From Chloroflexi bacterium UBA5189 (GTDB lineage Bacteria; Chloroflexota; Limnocylindria; Limnocylindrales; CSP1-4), in NCBI GenBank assembly GCA_002413045.1, contig DHWF01000031.1, positions 799 through 42,416 on the forward strand: a DNA stretch of 41,618 nucleotides, written 5' to 3'. Under the pieces are notes generated by a model. The model was not told where the DNA came from, did no database searches, and saw only the letters and a list, made by a program, of their open reading frames with translations. Positions within the stretch are counted from its first letter, which is position 1; each line of letters starts with the position of its first letter. The translations under genes and the position numbers were made by a program. Positions 29,998-39,314 of the stretch are shown here, one piece after another.

Positions 29998-31368
29998 ATG
30001 GATCGCTCGCTCAAGGCCGTCCTGATCGGCACGTTCACGCTGCGCTTCAGCACCGGCCTGACCGGCGCGATGCTGACGTCGTACCTCGCGAAGCTGCCGC
30101 TGTACCACCCGGACGCGGCGCCGGTCTCGGCGATCACGGTCGGCGTCTTCGCCGCGACGTTCTACGTCGGCGAGCTCGTGCTGTCGCCGGTCTTCGGGAT
30201 CCTGTCGGATCGGCTGGGGCATCACCGGGTGATGCTGTGGGGACCCGTGTTCGGGGCGGCCGCGGTTGTGCTCACGGCGCTCACCGGCAACCTCGTGCTG
30301 CTCGGAGTGACGCGATTCCTCGGGGGCAGCTCGACTGCCGCCTCGATCCCGTCGATCCTCGGCTACATCGCCATCGCGACCGCCGGCAGCGAGGCGCTCC
30401 GGGGCCGTGCCGCATCGCGCTTCGAGGCTGCCACGCTGGCGGGCATCGGCGCCGGGTTCATCGTCGCGCCGAAGCTGTTCGAGGCGCTGGGGCCGCAGGC
30501 ATTCCTGTTCAACGCCCTGTTCTACGGCGGCTCCTTCGCGATCTACTTCTTCGGCGTGAAGGACGCGGCGGCTGAAGCCGACAACCGAAGCGCGGGCGAG
30601 GCGAAGGCCAAGCGCGACGGGGACGGCGAGCCGATCGGCGAGGTCGTCGGCGAGGTCGTTGCTCACGAGGCGACGACCCTGCGCCGCTACTTCGAGCTTG
30701 TGACCCACGCCCACGTGTGGCTGCTCGCGCCGACGTGGATCGCGGTCAACGCGGCGATCGGGCTGTGGTTCAGCCAGTCGCTCTTCCAGTTCCAGCGATC
30801 CGACCCGCGGTTCCCGGACCAGTGGCTGCTCCAGGGCTTCAGCGCGAACCAGATCACGGTCGGGGCACTGGTGATCGCGGTCATCTTCGGCGCGGGCATC
30901 TTCTGGTGGGGCAACCGGTTCGACCAATATCGACGGACGACGATCATCCTCGTGGGGGTGGTCGGTGGCATCGCCCTGGCGGGCGCCGGCGTGGTCGTGA
31001 ATCACGCGGCCTTCGGCGCGAGCTCCAGCGCGATCCAGGCGGGCCTCGTTGGCCTGTCGGTGGTCGTGGTCGCGGGCGGCCTGTTCGTGCTTGCCGGCGC
31101 GACGCCCGCGGCCGTGGGGCTGCTCGCGGATGTGTCGGAACAGTTCCCGGCCGATCGCGGCGCAATCATGGGCCTGTACTCGGTGTTCCTCGGCGTCGGC
31201 CAGATCGTCGGAGCACTCCTGGGCGGCATCGCCGCGGAGTGGCGGGGCATGGACGGGCTCATGGTCGGCACGGCAGCGATCCTCGCGCTGGCGCTGCTGC
31301 CGCTGCGGCAACTGCGCCGGACCGAGCATTACCTCGATGGTCCGAGCGGTCCGGTGGCTCTCGGTTGA
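29998..31368 (+). CDS. MFS transporter
   Basis: A 456-residue major facilitator with 12 likely helices. The first half has LSPVFGILSDRLGHHRVMLWGP, the GxLaDrxGrr-like loop between helices 2 and 3. A polar cytoplasmic loop (about 195-235) separates the halves. The second half ends with GLYSVFLGVGQIVGALLGGIAAEWRGMDGL. The substrate is unknown. The stop overlaps the TTG start of the gamma-glutamyltransferase (TTGA), which hints at a peptide or amino-acid substrate. Confidence 0.85.
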   Translation: MDRSLKAVLIGTFTLRFSTGLTGAMLTSYLAKLPLYHPDAAPVSAITVGVFAATFYVGELVLSPVFGILSDRLGHHRVMLWGPVFGAAAVVLTALTGNLVLLGVTRFLGGSSTAASIPSILGYIAIATAGSEALRGRAASRFEAATLAGIGAGFIVAPKLFEALGPQAFLFNALFYGGSFAIYFFGVKDAAAEADNRSAGEAKAKRDGDGEPIGEVVGEVVAHEATTLRRYFELVTHAHVWLLAPTWIAVNAAIGLWFSQSLFQFQRSDPRFPDQWLLQGFSANQITVGALVIAVIFGAGIFWWGNRFDQYRRTTIILVGVVGGIALAGAGVVVNHAAFGASSSAIQAGLVGLSVVVVAGGLFVLAGATPAAVGLLADVSEQFPADRGAIMGLYSVFLGVGQIVGALLGGIAAEWRGMDGLMVGTAAILALALLPLRQLRRTEHYLDGPSGPVALG

Positions 31369-33020
31369 GGGTCGCTCGCGGTCGCCGCGGCGCGGTCGTG
31401 GCGCCGCACCATCTCGCAACCGAAGCCGGCCTGCGGATGCTGCGTGCGGGCGGACACGCGGTCGACGCGGCGATTGCCGCGAACGCGGCGTTGGGCGTGG
31501 TGATGCCGAACGCCTGCGGCCTCGGCGGCGACGCGTTCTGGCTCATTTGGGACGTGAAGGGCACGCCCGGCGGCTCCGGCCGGCAGCTTGCTTTGAACGG
31601 CTCAGGGCGGTCGCCGGGCGGCGCAGATGCCGCGAAGCTTCGGCGCGAGGGACTCGAGGTCATGCCGATGCGGGGCGCACGCTCCGTGACGATCCCCGGC
31701 GCCGTCCGATCCTGGGGTGACGCCCACCGTCGCTTCGGTCGGCTGCCGGTCGCGACGCTCCTCGCACCGGCAATCGAGCTCGCGGCCGGAGGCTTTCCGG
31801 CGTATGACGAGCTCATCGATGCGGTCGAGGGCACCGCCGGCCACGTCCGGGACGCCCTAGGGGCTGACGCCGCCTTCTTCGAGATCTACCGGCCGCATGG
31901 GAGGGCGTGGCGACCAGGCGAGCTCGTTCGACTGCCCGCGCTCGCGAAGACGCTCGAGGCGCTGGCCGAGGATGGCGTCGATGCGTTCTACGACGGTCGC
32001 CTCGGGGAGCGCCAGGCGCGCCTGCTCGCCGACCTCGGCGCCGCGTGCGGTCCGGCCGACTTCCGTGATCACACCTCGACCTGGGGCGAACCGATCGAGA
32101 CCAGGTACCGCGGGGTGAAGCTGACGACGCACCCGCCGAACTCGTCGGGCGTCGTCGCGCTGGAGCTGCTCAACATCCTGGAGCAGTTCGAGCCGCCGGC
32201 GCGGGCCTTCGGCGCGGACGGCCTTCACGACGCCAGCTGGGCGCACCACGCGATCGAGGCGGCGAAGCTCGCGATGGCCGATCGTGACGGCCACCTGACC
32301 GATCCGGAGACCGCCGACGTGCCGGTCGAGCGGCTGCTCGACAAGGCCCACGCGACGGCCCTCGCCGCGCTCGTGGACCCGCACCGGGCCTCAATTCCGC
32401 GAGCCGCAACGAACCCGCCCGGCGGCGGCACGGCGTACCTCGCGGCCGTGGACGGCGACGGCAACGCGGTTTCGCTCATCCAGTCGAACTACCTCGGCTT
32501 CGGGTCGGGCGTCGTCGATCCGGAGACGGGCGTGCACTACCAGAACCGGGGCAGCTACTTCTCGCTCGATCCGGACCATCCGAACGTCCTCGCGCCTGGC
32601 AAGCGGACGCTGCACACCTTGATGCCGTGCATGCTCTTTCGCGACGGGCAAGCGGGGCCGTGGATCGTGGTCGGCTCGATGGGCGGCGATGCGCAGCCGC
32701 AGATCCATGCCCAGTTCGTGAGCAACGTCGTCGATGGCGGGCTCGACATCGGGCAGGCGGTGGCGGCACCGAGGTGGTCGGTCGAGCCGCGGTTCCATTT
32801 CGATCCGCCGCGCACGGTTGCCATCGAGTCCGGCTTCGACCAGGGCTTCGTCGACACGCTCGTAGCGCTCGGCCACCCGCTCGTCGATGTCGGTGGGTTC
32901 GAGGCCGGCATCGGGCATCAGCACGCGATCGAGCTCGTCGACGGCGGGCCGGCTGCTCCAGGAGGTTCCGTCGCGGCCGTCACCGACCCGCGCAGCGTGG
33001 GTCTCCCATCGGTTTGGTGA
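31365..33020 (+). CDS. ggt: gamma-glutamyltransferase family protein
   Basis: A 551-residue Ntn-hydrolase of the gamma-glutamyltranspeptidase family, which cleaves gamma-glutamyl bonds (glutathione and related amides) after self-processing. Recognisable: VVAPHHLATEAGLRMLRAGGHAVDAAIAANAALGVVMPNACGLGGDAFWL, ARSVTIPGAVRSWGD, the cleavage site GGG-Thr356-AYLAAVDGDGNAVSLIQS, and GSMGGDAQPQIHAQ. The residue after the nucleophile region differs from the usual TTH (here GTAYL). No signal peptide is visible with the TTG start, so it is probably cytoplasmic. Confidence 0.9.
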   Translation: MRVARGRRGAVVAPHHLATEAGLRMLRAGGHAVDAAIAANAALGVVMPNACGLGGDAFWLIWDVKGTPGGSGRQLALNGSGRSPGGADAAKLRREGLEVMPMRGARSVTIPGAVRSWGDAHRRFGRLPVATLLAPAIELAAGGFPAYDELIDAVEGTAGHVRDALGADAAFFEIYRPHGRAWRPGELVRLPALAKTLEALAEDGVDAFYDGRLGERQARLLADLGAACGPADFRDHTSTWGEPIETRYRGVKLTTHPPNSSGVVALELLNILEQFEPPARAFGADGLHDASWAHHAIEAAKLAMADRDGHLTDPETADVPVERLLDKAHATALAALVDPHRASIPRAATNPPGGGTAYLAAVDGDGNAVSLIQSNYLGFGSGVVDPETGVHYQNRGSYFSLDPDHPNVLAPGKRTLHTLMPCMLFRDGQAGPWIVVGSMGGDAQPQIHAQFVSNVVDGGLDIGQAVAAPRWSVEPRFHFDPPRTVAIESGFDQGFVDTLVALGHPLVDVGGFEAGIGHQHAIELVDGGPAAPGGSVAAVTDPRSVGLPSVW

Positions 33021-33120
33021 GCTGGACGGCTTTACGACGTATGCAATACTCCCGGGCACCGGTGGCGCGCCGCGCTCACACGAAGCCGTCACCGGTCTTC
33101 CATCTCTCCTCCGACCGGAG

Positions 33121-33399
33121 ATGCGCGTGACCTCGAACGTCGGCCAGAACTACCCCTATTCGAGCGAGACCGACGCCGATCGAGCGTCCGCGGTCGCCGC
33201 GCTGACGAAGGCGCAAGTGGGCCTGACGGACAAGTTAGCCGCCGAGACGACGCCGCTCGACGCGCAGGATCGCTGGTGGACCTGGAAGTGCCCGACGCCT
33301 GGCTGCCGGGGCATCCTCCACGCCGCCGGCTACGCCCACGACCTCCACGCGGTCTACGTGGTCTGCGACGGGACCTGCGCGAAGACGTTCCTGCGCTAG
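33121..33399 (+). CDS. small zinc-ribbon-like protein
   Basis: A 92-residue protein ending in WWTWKCPTPGCRGILHAAGYAHDLHAVYVVCDGTCAKTFLR. Its two cysteine pairs (CPTPGC and CDGTC) form a probable zinc ribbon. Either ATG 33121 or GTG 33127 may be used; GGAG at 33116-33119 suits the latter better. A CCGGTC...GACCGG hairpin lies just upstream, in front of a shared start region. Function unknown. Confidence 0.6.
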   Translation: MRVTSNVGQNYPYSSETDADRASAVAALTKAQVGLTDKLAAETTPLDAQDRWWTWKCPTPGCRGILHAAGYAHDLHAVYVVCDGTCAKTFLR

Positions 33400-33457
33400 C
33401 GCGCCGGCGAATCCCCGCCGAATCCGAACCGTAACCATTCTTCGGCTCTGCAGCGGT

Positions 33458-33463
33458 TAGGGT
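33458..33463 (+). promoter_or_regulatory. -10 box of azlCD
   Basis: TAGGGT stands 7 nt before the ATG at 33471 (4 nt before a GTG at 33468). Probably a leaderless start. Confidence 0.45.
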
Positions 33464-33470
33464 TGCGGTG

Positions 33471-34271
33471 ATGGCCGCCGGCACCTGGGACGTGCAGACC
33501 TCGCGACGCCGCCTGCTGAAGGATTCCGTCGGGATCATGGTCTCGGCGGGGGGCTTCGGGCTCGTGTACGGCCTCTCCGCTCGAGCGGCCGGGTTCTCCC
33601 CGATCGAGGCGGGCGCGATGAGCCTGTTCGTGTTCGCGGGCGCGTCGCAGTTCGTGGCGGTCGGCTACGTGCTCGGCGGCTTCTCGTGGATCGCCGTCCT
33701 CGTGCTGACGGCGTTCCTGAACGCGCGCCACTTCCTGTACGGGGCCGCTCTGGCGCCCTACCTCGCCGATGTGCCGCGCCGCCAGAAAGTCTTCATGGCG
33801 CATGTCCTCACCGACGAGGCGTTTGCGCTCGCGATCGCCCACTTCCGGCGGATCGGCCGGTCCGACGTCCGTGGCTACTGGATCGGGGCGATCGTCAGCA
33901 CGTTCATTCCTTGGAATATCGCCACGTGGGTCGGCGTGACGGTCGGCGGCAGCATCCCCGACCCGGCGCGATTTGGGCTCGATGTCATCTTCCCCGCCGC
34001 GATGGCGGGCCTCGCGGTTGGGCTCATCGCGGGCCGTCGGGAGCTGGTCGCCGCGATCGCGGGCGCGGTGATCGGCGTCGCCGTCGCGCTGGCGTGGGAC
34101 CCGGCCGCAGGCATCATCGCCGGCGGCGTGCTCGGGCCGCTGCTGGGCATGGTCACGCCGGCGAAGGAGGCGAGCGCGGCAGCGAAGGCGGCGTCGAGCC
34201 CGGCGCCCGAGGGCGATGCCTCGGCTGCCCTCGAGCCCGGACCCGATCCAGCGGTGGGCATTCCGTCGTGA
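33471..34271 (+). CDS. azlC: AzlC family branched-chain amino acid exporter, large subunit
   Basis: A 266-residue membrane protein of the AzlC family, which with AzlD exports branched-chain amino acids or analogues. The family segment GAMSLFVFAGASQFVAVGYV and FLNARHFLYGAALAPYL, followed by HVLTDEAFALA, are diagnostic. It has about seven helices and an Ala/Pro/Glu-rich C-terminal tail. The stop overlaps the azlD GTG (GTGA). Confidence 0.9.
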   Translation: MAAGTWDVQTSRRRLLKDSVGIMVSAGGFGLVYGLSARAAGFSPIEAGAMSLFVFAGASQFVAVGYVLGGFSWIAVLVLTAFLNARHFLYGAALAPYLADVPRRQKVFMAHVLTDEAFALAIAHFRRIGRSDVRGYWIGAIVSTFIPWNIATWVGVTVGGSIPDPARFGLDVIFPAAMAGLAVGLIAGRRELVAAIAGAVIGVAVALAWDPAAGIIAGGVLGPLLGMVTPAKEASAAAKAASSPAPEGDASAALEPGPDPAVGIPS

Positions 34272-34609
34272 GCACCGTTCTCGTGCCGCTCGCCTTCCTC
34301 ATGGGCCTCGTCACGTACCCGTGGCGCGCGGTCCCGCTGCTGGCGCCCGGCATCAATCGGCTGCCCGCGCGGCTGCACGAGTACCTGCGCCTCGTCGGGC
34401 CGGCGGTGCTCGCCGCGCTCGCCGCGGTGGACACGATGGTCGTGCTCGATGCCGCGCGCCATCCGTCGTTCCACATCGGGCCGGAGTGGATCGCCGTTGG
34501 GTTGTGTGCCCTCGTCGTGGCGCTCAAGCGCGGCCTGTTGCTCGGGCTCGTGCTCGCGGCGGTGCTGATCGCCGTCCTCCGCGCGCTTGGGCTGGCCGCA
34601 CTCCCCTAG
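34268..34609 (+). CDS. azlD: AzlD family branched-chain amino acid exporter, small subunit
   Basis: A 113-residue membrane protein with four hydrophobic segments and the AzlD pattern GLVTYPWRAVPLL....LPARLHEYLRLVGPAVLAAL. It is the partner of azlC by overlap. The following 225 bp (34610-34834) has a less GC-rich stretch without a convincing gene. Confidence 0.88.
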   Translation: MSTVLVPLAFLMGLVTYPWRAVPLLAPGINRLPARLHEYLRLVGPAVLAALAAVDTMVVLDAARHPSFHIGPEWIAVGLCALVVALKRGLLLGLVLAAVLIAVLRALGLAALP

Positions 34610-34834
34610 CCGCCAGCGGACGCGCGTTGGGCATGGCCATGCACGAAATCGACGAGGTTCCACCGTCCGGGTGGACCGAACCGGGCAACGTCGTCGAAAT
34701 GACCGTAGCGATGATCAAATTCGACGTGGAAACGGTTCCAGACGGGGCTCACGCGACCCAATTCGACCGTTGCGGCTCCAAGCCTCGTCGAACTCGGTCA
34801 TGCAGACGACCATGCGACCGCGATGCTCGACGGA

Positions 34835-35254
34835 TCAGCCCCGACAGGCGTCGACCTCGATCTCGACCAGGATCGTCGGGTCGATGAGCGCGGCGACCAC
34901 GACCAGCGCCGATGCTGGACGGACGTCGCGGAACCACTCGCCGTGGATCTCGCCGACTGCCGCGACGTCGGCCAGATTCGTGAGGTACATCCGCGTCCGC
35001 ACGACATCGCTACGCGCAAATCCCGCTTCCACGAGTGCCCGCTCGATGATCGCGAGCGCGGCGCGCGCCTGCCCCGCGGCATCGTTTGGGTGGAGGGAGT
35101 GGCCATCCGGGCCTGCATCGGTCGTCCCGGAGACGTGGCACGTGTCGCCGGCGACGATCGCGCGGCTGTAGCCGTAGCGCGCCTCCCACGGGCCGCCGCT
35201 GGAGATGCGGCGCCGGGCCTCCGAGCCGCCGCTCGCTCCCGAGCCGCCGCTCAT
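34835..35254 (-). CDS. RidA-like protein
   Basis: A 139-residue YjgF/RidA-superfamily protein: RYGYSRAIVAGDTCHVSGTTDAGPDG, ALAIIERALVEAGFARSDVVRTRMYLTNLADVAAVGEIHGEWF, and RPASALVVVAALIDPTILVEIEVDA. The usual catalytic 'R..' after 'HRPAR' is present only as RPASA, so it may be one of the non-deaminase subfamilies. The ATG at 35254 overlaps the peptidase stop (ATGA). The second RidA-like gene in the window. Confidence 0.8.
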   Translation of the reverse strand: MSGGSGASGGSEARRRISSGGPWEARYGYSRAIVAGDTCHVSGTTDAGPDGHSLHPNDAAGQARAALAIIERALVEAGFARSDVVRTRMYLTNLADVAAVGEIHGEWFRDVRPASALVVVAALIDPTILVEIEVDACRG

Positions 35255-36483
35255 GCCCTCGCCGGGTTTGCTCGCCACTCCGCCACGATCGGGTCGCGCG
35301 ACATCTCAAGCAGGAGCGCCGCGACCAGTGTCGTTCGCGGCACGATCGAGTCGACCTCGAGGTACTCCTCCGGCGAGTGGTCGAGGCCGCCGATCGGGCC
35401 GAGCCCATCGATCGACGGGACGCCCATCCCGGAGGTCGTATTCGCGTCCGACGCGCCGCCGGTCGAGACGTCCTTCGTCTCGAACCCGAGCCGCGCCGCG
35501 AGCGCGATCACATGATCGGCGAGCCGCCCGGAGCGTTCGAGCTTCTCCATCGGCGCCCAGCCGGCCATCGTCTCGACGTCGATCGTGACATCCGGCACAG
35601 CCGGCGCTGCAGCCAGCGCCTGGATCGCCGCCAGGGCCGAGGCCAGGTGCCCGGCGGCCATCGCGCGGACGTCGACCTCGAGCTCCGCCTGGTCGCACAC
35701 GATGTTCGGGCGTGTACCGGCCTTGAACACGCCGACGTTGGTCGTGACCTGCGGCCAGCGTCCGTTGAGCGCCTGGATCTCGCGCACGAGCTCGGCGCCG
35801 GCGAGGATCGCGCTGCGGCCCTTCTCCGGCTCGACCCCGGCGTGGGCGGCGCGTCCGTTGATCGTCAGCCGAATGTCCGCGATGCCCTTGCGCGCCGAAA
35901 CGAAGTCGCCGTTCGCCCGCGCGCATTCGAGCACGAAGCACGCGTCGGCGGTCGCGGCGGCCTCCCGGATGTGGGGCGTCGACGACGGCGAGCCGATCTC
36001 CTCGTCCGGGTTCGCGATGAACGTCAGCCGCTCGAACGGCAGCGGTCCGCCGCCATTCGCGTCGCCAAACGCGCGCAGCGCGCCGACAGCGCGCAGGCCG
36101 GCGAGCAGCCCGCCCTTCATGTCGCTGACCCCGGCGCCCTTCGCGATCGCGCCATCGATCCTGAACGGCCGCTTCGCGACCGTGCCCTCCGAGAACACGG
36201 TGTCCATGTGGCCGATCAGCAGGACCCTTGGGCCGCCTGGGACGCCCTCGAACGTTCCGATGACGGTGTCGCCGTATCGGCCCTTCGGGTCCGGCCGGCG
36301 CTCGACGGACGCGCCCATCGATTCGAGCTCCGCCGTCACGAGGTCACCGATCCGGTTGACCCCGGCGGCCGTGTAGCTGCCGCAGTCGATGTTGCACATC
36401 CGCTCGAGGTCGGCCAGGAACCCCGGCAATCCGTCGGTGACGGTCGATCGAAGGGCATCGAGCTCGTGATCGGAGACGGGCAT
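35251..36483 (-). CDS. M20 family zinc peptidase (carboxypeptidase G2-like)
   Basis: A 410-residue M20 metallopeptidase. Metal and catalytic segments: LLIGHMDTVFSEG, KGAGVSDMKGGLLAGL, NPDEEIGSPSS, then a dimerisation domain with RKGIADIRLTINGRAAHAGVEPEKGRSAI. This arrangement resembles glutamate carboxypeptidase/carboxypeptidase G2, which release C-terminal glutamate. The ATG at 36483 has CATACT 6 nt upstream. It shares a 35-bp intergenic region with the Mur-like ligase and is coupled to the RidA-like gene, so the three may act on one amide or amino-acid pathway. Confidence 0.88.
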   Translation of the reverse strand: MPVSDHELDALRSTVTDGLPGFLADLERMCNIDCGSYTAAGVNRIGDLVTAELESMGASVERRPDPKGRYGDTVIGTFEGVPGGPRVLLIGHMDTVFSEGTVAKRPFRIDGAIAKGAGVSDMKGGLLAGLRAVGALRAFGDANGGGPLPFERLTFIANPDEEIGSPSSTPHIREAAATADACFVLECARANGDFVSARKGIADIRLTINGRAAHAGVEPEKGRSAILAGAELVREIQALNGRWPQVTTNVGVFKAGTRPNIVCDQAELEVDVRAMAAGHLASALAAIQALAAAPAVPDVTIDVETMAGWAPMEKLERSGRLADHVIALAARLGFETKDVSTGGASDANTTSGMGVPSIDGLGPIGGLDHSPEEYLEVDSIVPRTTLVAALLLEMSRDPIVAEWRANPARA

Positions 36484-36489
36484 GCCCGA

Positions 36490-36509
36490 AGTATGCCCGT
36501 TGCTATCCT
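36490..36509. promoter_or_regulatory. divergent -10 boxes of the M20 peptidase and the Mur-like ligase
   Basis: CATACT (minus, 36495-36490) lies 6 nt from the peptidase ATG. TATCCT (plus, 36504-36509) lies 9 nt from the ligase GTG. With only 35 bp between genes, polymerases on the two sides must exclude each other, which links their expression. Confidence 0.5.
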
Positions 36510-36518
36510 CGCCGGACC

Positions 36519-38246
36519 GTGCGCCTGATCGAGATCCGACTGCTCGAGGGTCCAAACCTGTACCGGCTCGAGCCGGTGGTCAAGCTCGAGATCGGCATCG
36601 GTCGGCGCCGCACCTGGTTCGGGCGCCGCGATCCGGAGCCGTACGCCCTCGTCAAGCTCGGGGCCGTCGTGCCAAAGAACGAGCTCCCCGGCCGCGTCGC
36701 GATGCTCGCCGACTGGGTCCGGCGGCTGCGCGCGGACCATCCGGACGGCGCGACCGGTCCGGTCAGCGTCCACCGCTCATCCGATCCGGGCCACTGGATC
36801 GTGGCGTTTCCCTGGGGGATGGACGACCGCGCGAAGGCAATCGCGGATGGCGCGTATGCGCTGGCCGAACGAGAGGTCCCGCCGGCCCACGGCCTGGGCC
36901 TCGGGCGTGGACGAGCCCACCTCCGTGACCGCGTGCTCGCCCGTGTGGCCGGAGTGGAGGGCTCGCCGCCCGGCTTGATCCGCGACGTGGACCGCCGGCT
37001 GCCGATCATCTCGATCAGCGGCACGAACGGCAAGACGACGACGACGCGGCTGATCGCCCACATCCTGCGAGAGGGCGGGAAGCGTGTCGGGGCGACGACG
37101 TCAGACGGCATTGTTGTCGGGACGGAGATGGTCGAGCCGGGCGACTGGACTGGCTTCGGCGGCGGGCAGACGATCCTCAAGCGCGATGACATCGACATCG
37201 CCGTCCTGGAGACCGCCCGTGGCGGGATCCTGCTCAGGGGCATGGGCTACGAGTCGAACGAGGCGAGCGTGATCACGAACGTCTCGTCAGACCACATGGA
37301 CCTCCAGGGCATCCACACGCTGCCCGAGCTGGCCGAGGTGAAGTCGGTCGTCGCGCGGATCACGAAGCCCGATGGCTGGGTGATCCTCAATGCCGACGAC
37401 AAGTACGTCGCGGCAATCGCGTCGAAGGTGCGCGGGCAGGTCGCCTTCTTCACGCTCGAGGGCGATCGCTCGACTCGAGTCCGACGCCACCTCCGAGGCG
37501 GCGGTCGGGCATACCTCGTCCGCGATAGCCGGATCGGCGAGGCCGAGGGCGACGCCTGGCGGCCCATCGCGACCCTCGCCTCCGTGCCGGTCGTGCTCGG
37601 CGGCGTGGCGCGGCACAACGTGGCAAACGTGTTGGCGGCCGTCGGCGGGGCGCGAGCGATGGGCGCCTCGCTCGAGAGCGTTCGCAACGGGCTCCGGTCC
37701 TTCGTCCCGACGACCGATGACTCCCGCGGCCGGCTCAACATCTTCCGCGACGAGCATCGGGTGGTCATCATCGACTTCGCCCATAACGAGGCCGGGGTCG
37801 CGGTCCTACTCGATGTCGTTGACGCGATCGCCAAGTCGCTGGGGACGCGCGGCCACCCGGCGCCGATCAGCGGCATCGTTGGCCTCGCGGGCGACCGTCC
37901 CGACGACACGCTCCGCGGCGTCGGCAAACAGGTGGCGCAGCACGTCGATCGCTTCGTCCAGAAGGAGATGCTCCACTACCTGCGCGGCCGCACGCGCGAG
38001 TCCGTGCTCGGCGAGATCCGCGCCGGCGCGCTCGAGGGCGGCTGGAAGGGCGACATTCCCGTGTATGGCGACGAGCCCGAGGCGCTCGGCGCCGAGCTCG
38101 ACCGCACCGAGACCGCCGAGCAACCCGAGGTCATCTTCCTGCTCTGCCATGAAGACCGGGAGGGCGTCTACGACCTCATCGCCAGGCGTGGCCTCAGCCC
38201 CGTCGAGGACCCGAACGAGCTCGCCGCTCTCGTGACGTCACGCTGA
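36519..38246 (+). CDS. cyanophycin-synthetase-like Mur ligase lacking the ATP-grasp domain
   Basis: A 575-residue amide ligase. Residues 1-165 resemble the N domain of cyanophycin synthetase (MRLIEIRLLEGPNLYRLEPVVKLEI). Residue 165 onward is the Mur-ligase half: IISISGTNGKTTTTRLIAHILREGGKRVGATTSDGI (P-loop near 168), ETARGGILLRGMGYE, TNVSSDHMDL, GGVARHNVANVLAAVG, and the C-terminal domain. The ATP-grasp domain that normally stands between N and Mur domains is missing, explaining 575 instead of roughly 870 residues. It cannot therefore be a full cyanophycin synthetase. A GTG start with TATCCT 9 nt upstream. Confidence 0.88.
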   Translation: MRLIEIRLLEGPNLYRLEPVVKLEIGIGRRRTWFGRRDPEPYALVKLGAVVPKNELPGRVAMLADWVRRLRADHPDGATGPVSVHRSSDPGHWIVAFPWGMDDRAKAIADGAYALAEREVPPAHGLGLGRGRAHLRDRVLARVAGVEGSPPGLIRDVDRRLPIISISGTNGKTTTTRLIAHILREGGKRVGATTSDGIVVGTEMVEPGDWTGFGGGQTILKRDDIDIAVLETARGGILLRGMGYESNEASVITNVSSDHMDLQGIHTLPELAEVKSVVARITKPDGWVILNADDKYVAAIASKVRGQVAFFTLEGDRSTRVRRHLRGGGRAYLVRDSRIGEAEGDAWRPIATLASVPVVLGGVARHNVANVLAAVGGARAMGASLESVRNGLRSFVPTTDDSRGRLNIFRDEHRVVIIDFAHNEAGVAVLLDVVDAIAKSLGTRGHPAPISGIVGLAGDRPDDTLRGVGKQVAQHVDRFVQKEMLHYLRGRTRESVLGEIRAGALEGGWKGDIPVYGDEPEALGAELDRTETAEQPEVIFLLCHEDREGVYDLIARRGLSPVEDPNELAALVTSR

Positions 38247-38258
38247 CGGAGCCGATCG

Positions 38259-38672
38259 ATGACCGAACTGACCAAGGCCGCACCCGTGCCGATCGCTCCG
38301 CGGAGGGCCCTCCTCCGTCTCGTGGCGGTGGCCGTGCTTGCGGCGGCATGCGCGGCCGTGCCGTCAGATGGACCCGTTGCGCTCCGAACGGCTCAGCTAG
38401 GGCCGGTCTGCCAGGCGGCCCGACTGAGTGGAACCCTCGTGGCGGACTCGACATATGGCCTAGCACTCAAAAGCGGCGGCACGGTAACCGGCGTGGTCTG
38501 GCCGGACGGCTACAGCGCCAGCCGCGCGTCAGGGTTGGTGGCCCTCATTGATCCAGCGGGTCAGTTCGTCGCCAAGGAGGGGGATTTTGTTGTGGCTGGT
38601 GGAGCCGAGGGCGCGGACGGCCTGAGCCACCCGTGCTTCAACATTCACGTCGAAACCCCGCCGAGCAGCTGA
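38259..38672 (+). CDS. small lipoprotein
   Basis: A 137-residue lipoprotein: basic N-terminus, hydrophobic LLRLVAVAVLAAACA with lipobox LAAAC, and a mature domain of about 100 residues with paired cysteines (PVCQAARLSGTLVADSTYG..., SHPCFNIHV), probably a small beta-barrel. It follows the ligase by 12 bp with a GGAG site. Function unknown. Confidence 0.7.
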   Translation: MTELTKAAPVPIAPRRALLRLVAVAVLAAACAAVPSDGPVALRTAQLGPVCQAARLSGTLVADSTYGLALKSGGTVTGVVWPDGYSASRASGLVALIDPAGQFVAKEGDFVVAGGAEGADGLSHPCFNIHVETPPSS

Positions 38673-38729
38673 TCCGCACGTGTTATTCAGCGACGCTGAG
38701 CGAGGACGAGACCGGCTGAGGCACCCCGG

Positions 38730-39248
38730 ATGATTCGGTCAATCGTTGGTGTGAGCTTCCTTCTCGTCGGCGCGCTCGGTGGTTGCCAGCCAGCCCCGTC
38801 GAGTCCGCCGGCACAGCCCTCACCGTCGGCTGCGTCGGCCAGGCCGACCGAGGGTTCCGCGCCTCCCACGCTTGCAACCCCGGTGCCGGGCTCCATTTCG
38901 AGCAATACAGAGGAACTCGCCGGTACGCTCCGCCCCCTGCTTCCCGACGAACTCCCCCTCGTCCGGATCACCGCCGCCGCTGCGGCCCGTACGGTGCTCG
39001 CCAACAAGGCAGCGACAGGATGGCCTGACCAGGACATCGCCTGGCAGGACGGTGGCTGCGTCCTTCTGGCGTGGTACGTCCCCCATGCAGCGAGCTATGC
39101 GCCCAATCCGGGCCCGCCATCCGCGGTTTTCGAAGTCCGTCTGGTCAGCAAGGCCGATCGGTCGCAGCAAACGTGGGTCATGATCGATGCGACGACGGGC
39201 GAGCTGGATTCCGCAGGATATGGGCCCCCGAGCTCGGACTGCCCGTGA
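38730..39248 (+). CDS. small lipoprotein
   Basis: A 172-residue lipoprotein with signal MIRSIVGVSFLLVGALGGC (lipobox LGGC), a Pro/Ser-rich spacer (QPAPSSPPAQPSPSAASARPTEG), and a mature domain with GGCVLLAWYVPHAAS...VMIDATTGELDSAGYG, a PepSY-like ending. No specific function. It lies between two copies of the intergenic motif. Confidence 0.7.
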   Translation: MIRSIVGVSFLLVGALGGCQPAPSSPPAQPSPSAASARPTEGSAPPTLATPVPGSISSNTEELAGTLRPLLPDELPLVRITAAAAARTVLANKAATGWPDQDIAWQDGGCVLLAWYVPHAASYAPNPGPPSAVFEVRLVSKADRSQQTWVMIDATTGELDSAGYGPPSSDCP

Positions 39249-39314
39249 CTCGACGTGGGTAGTGGCGCCGATATTCGCGTGACATTCGACGACGCTGACT
39301 GAGGATTGCGTTCA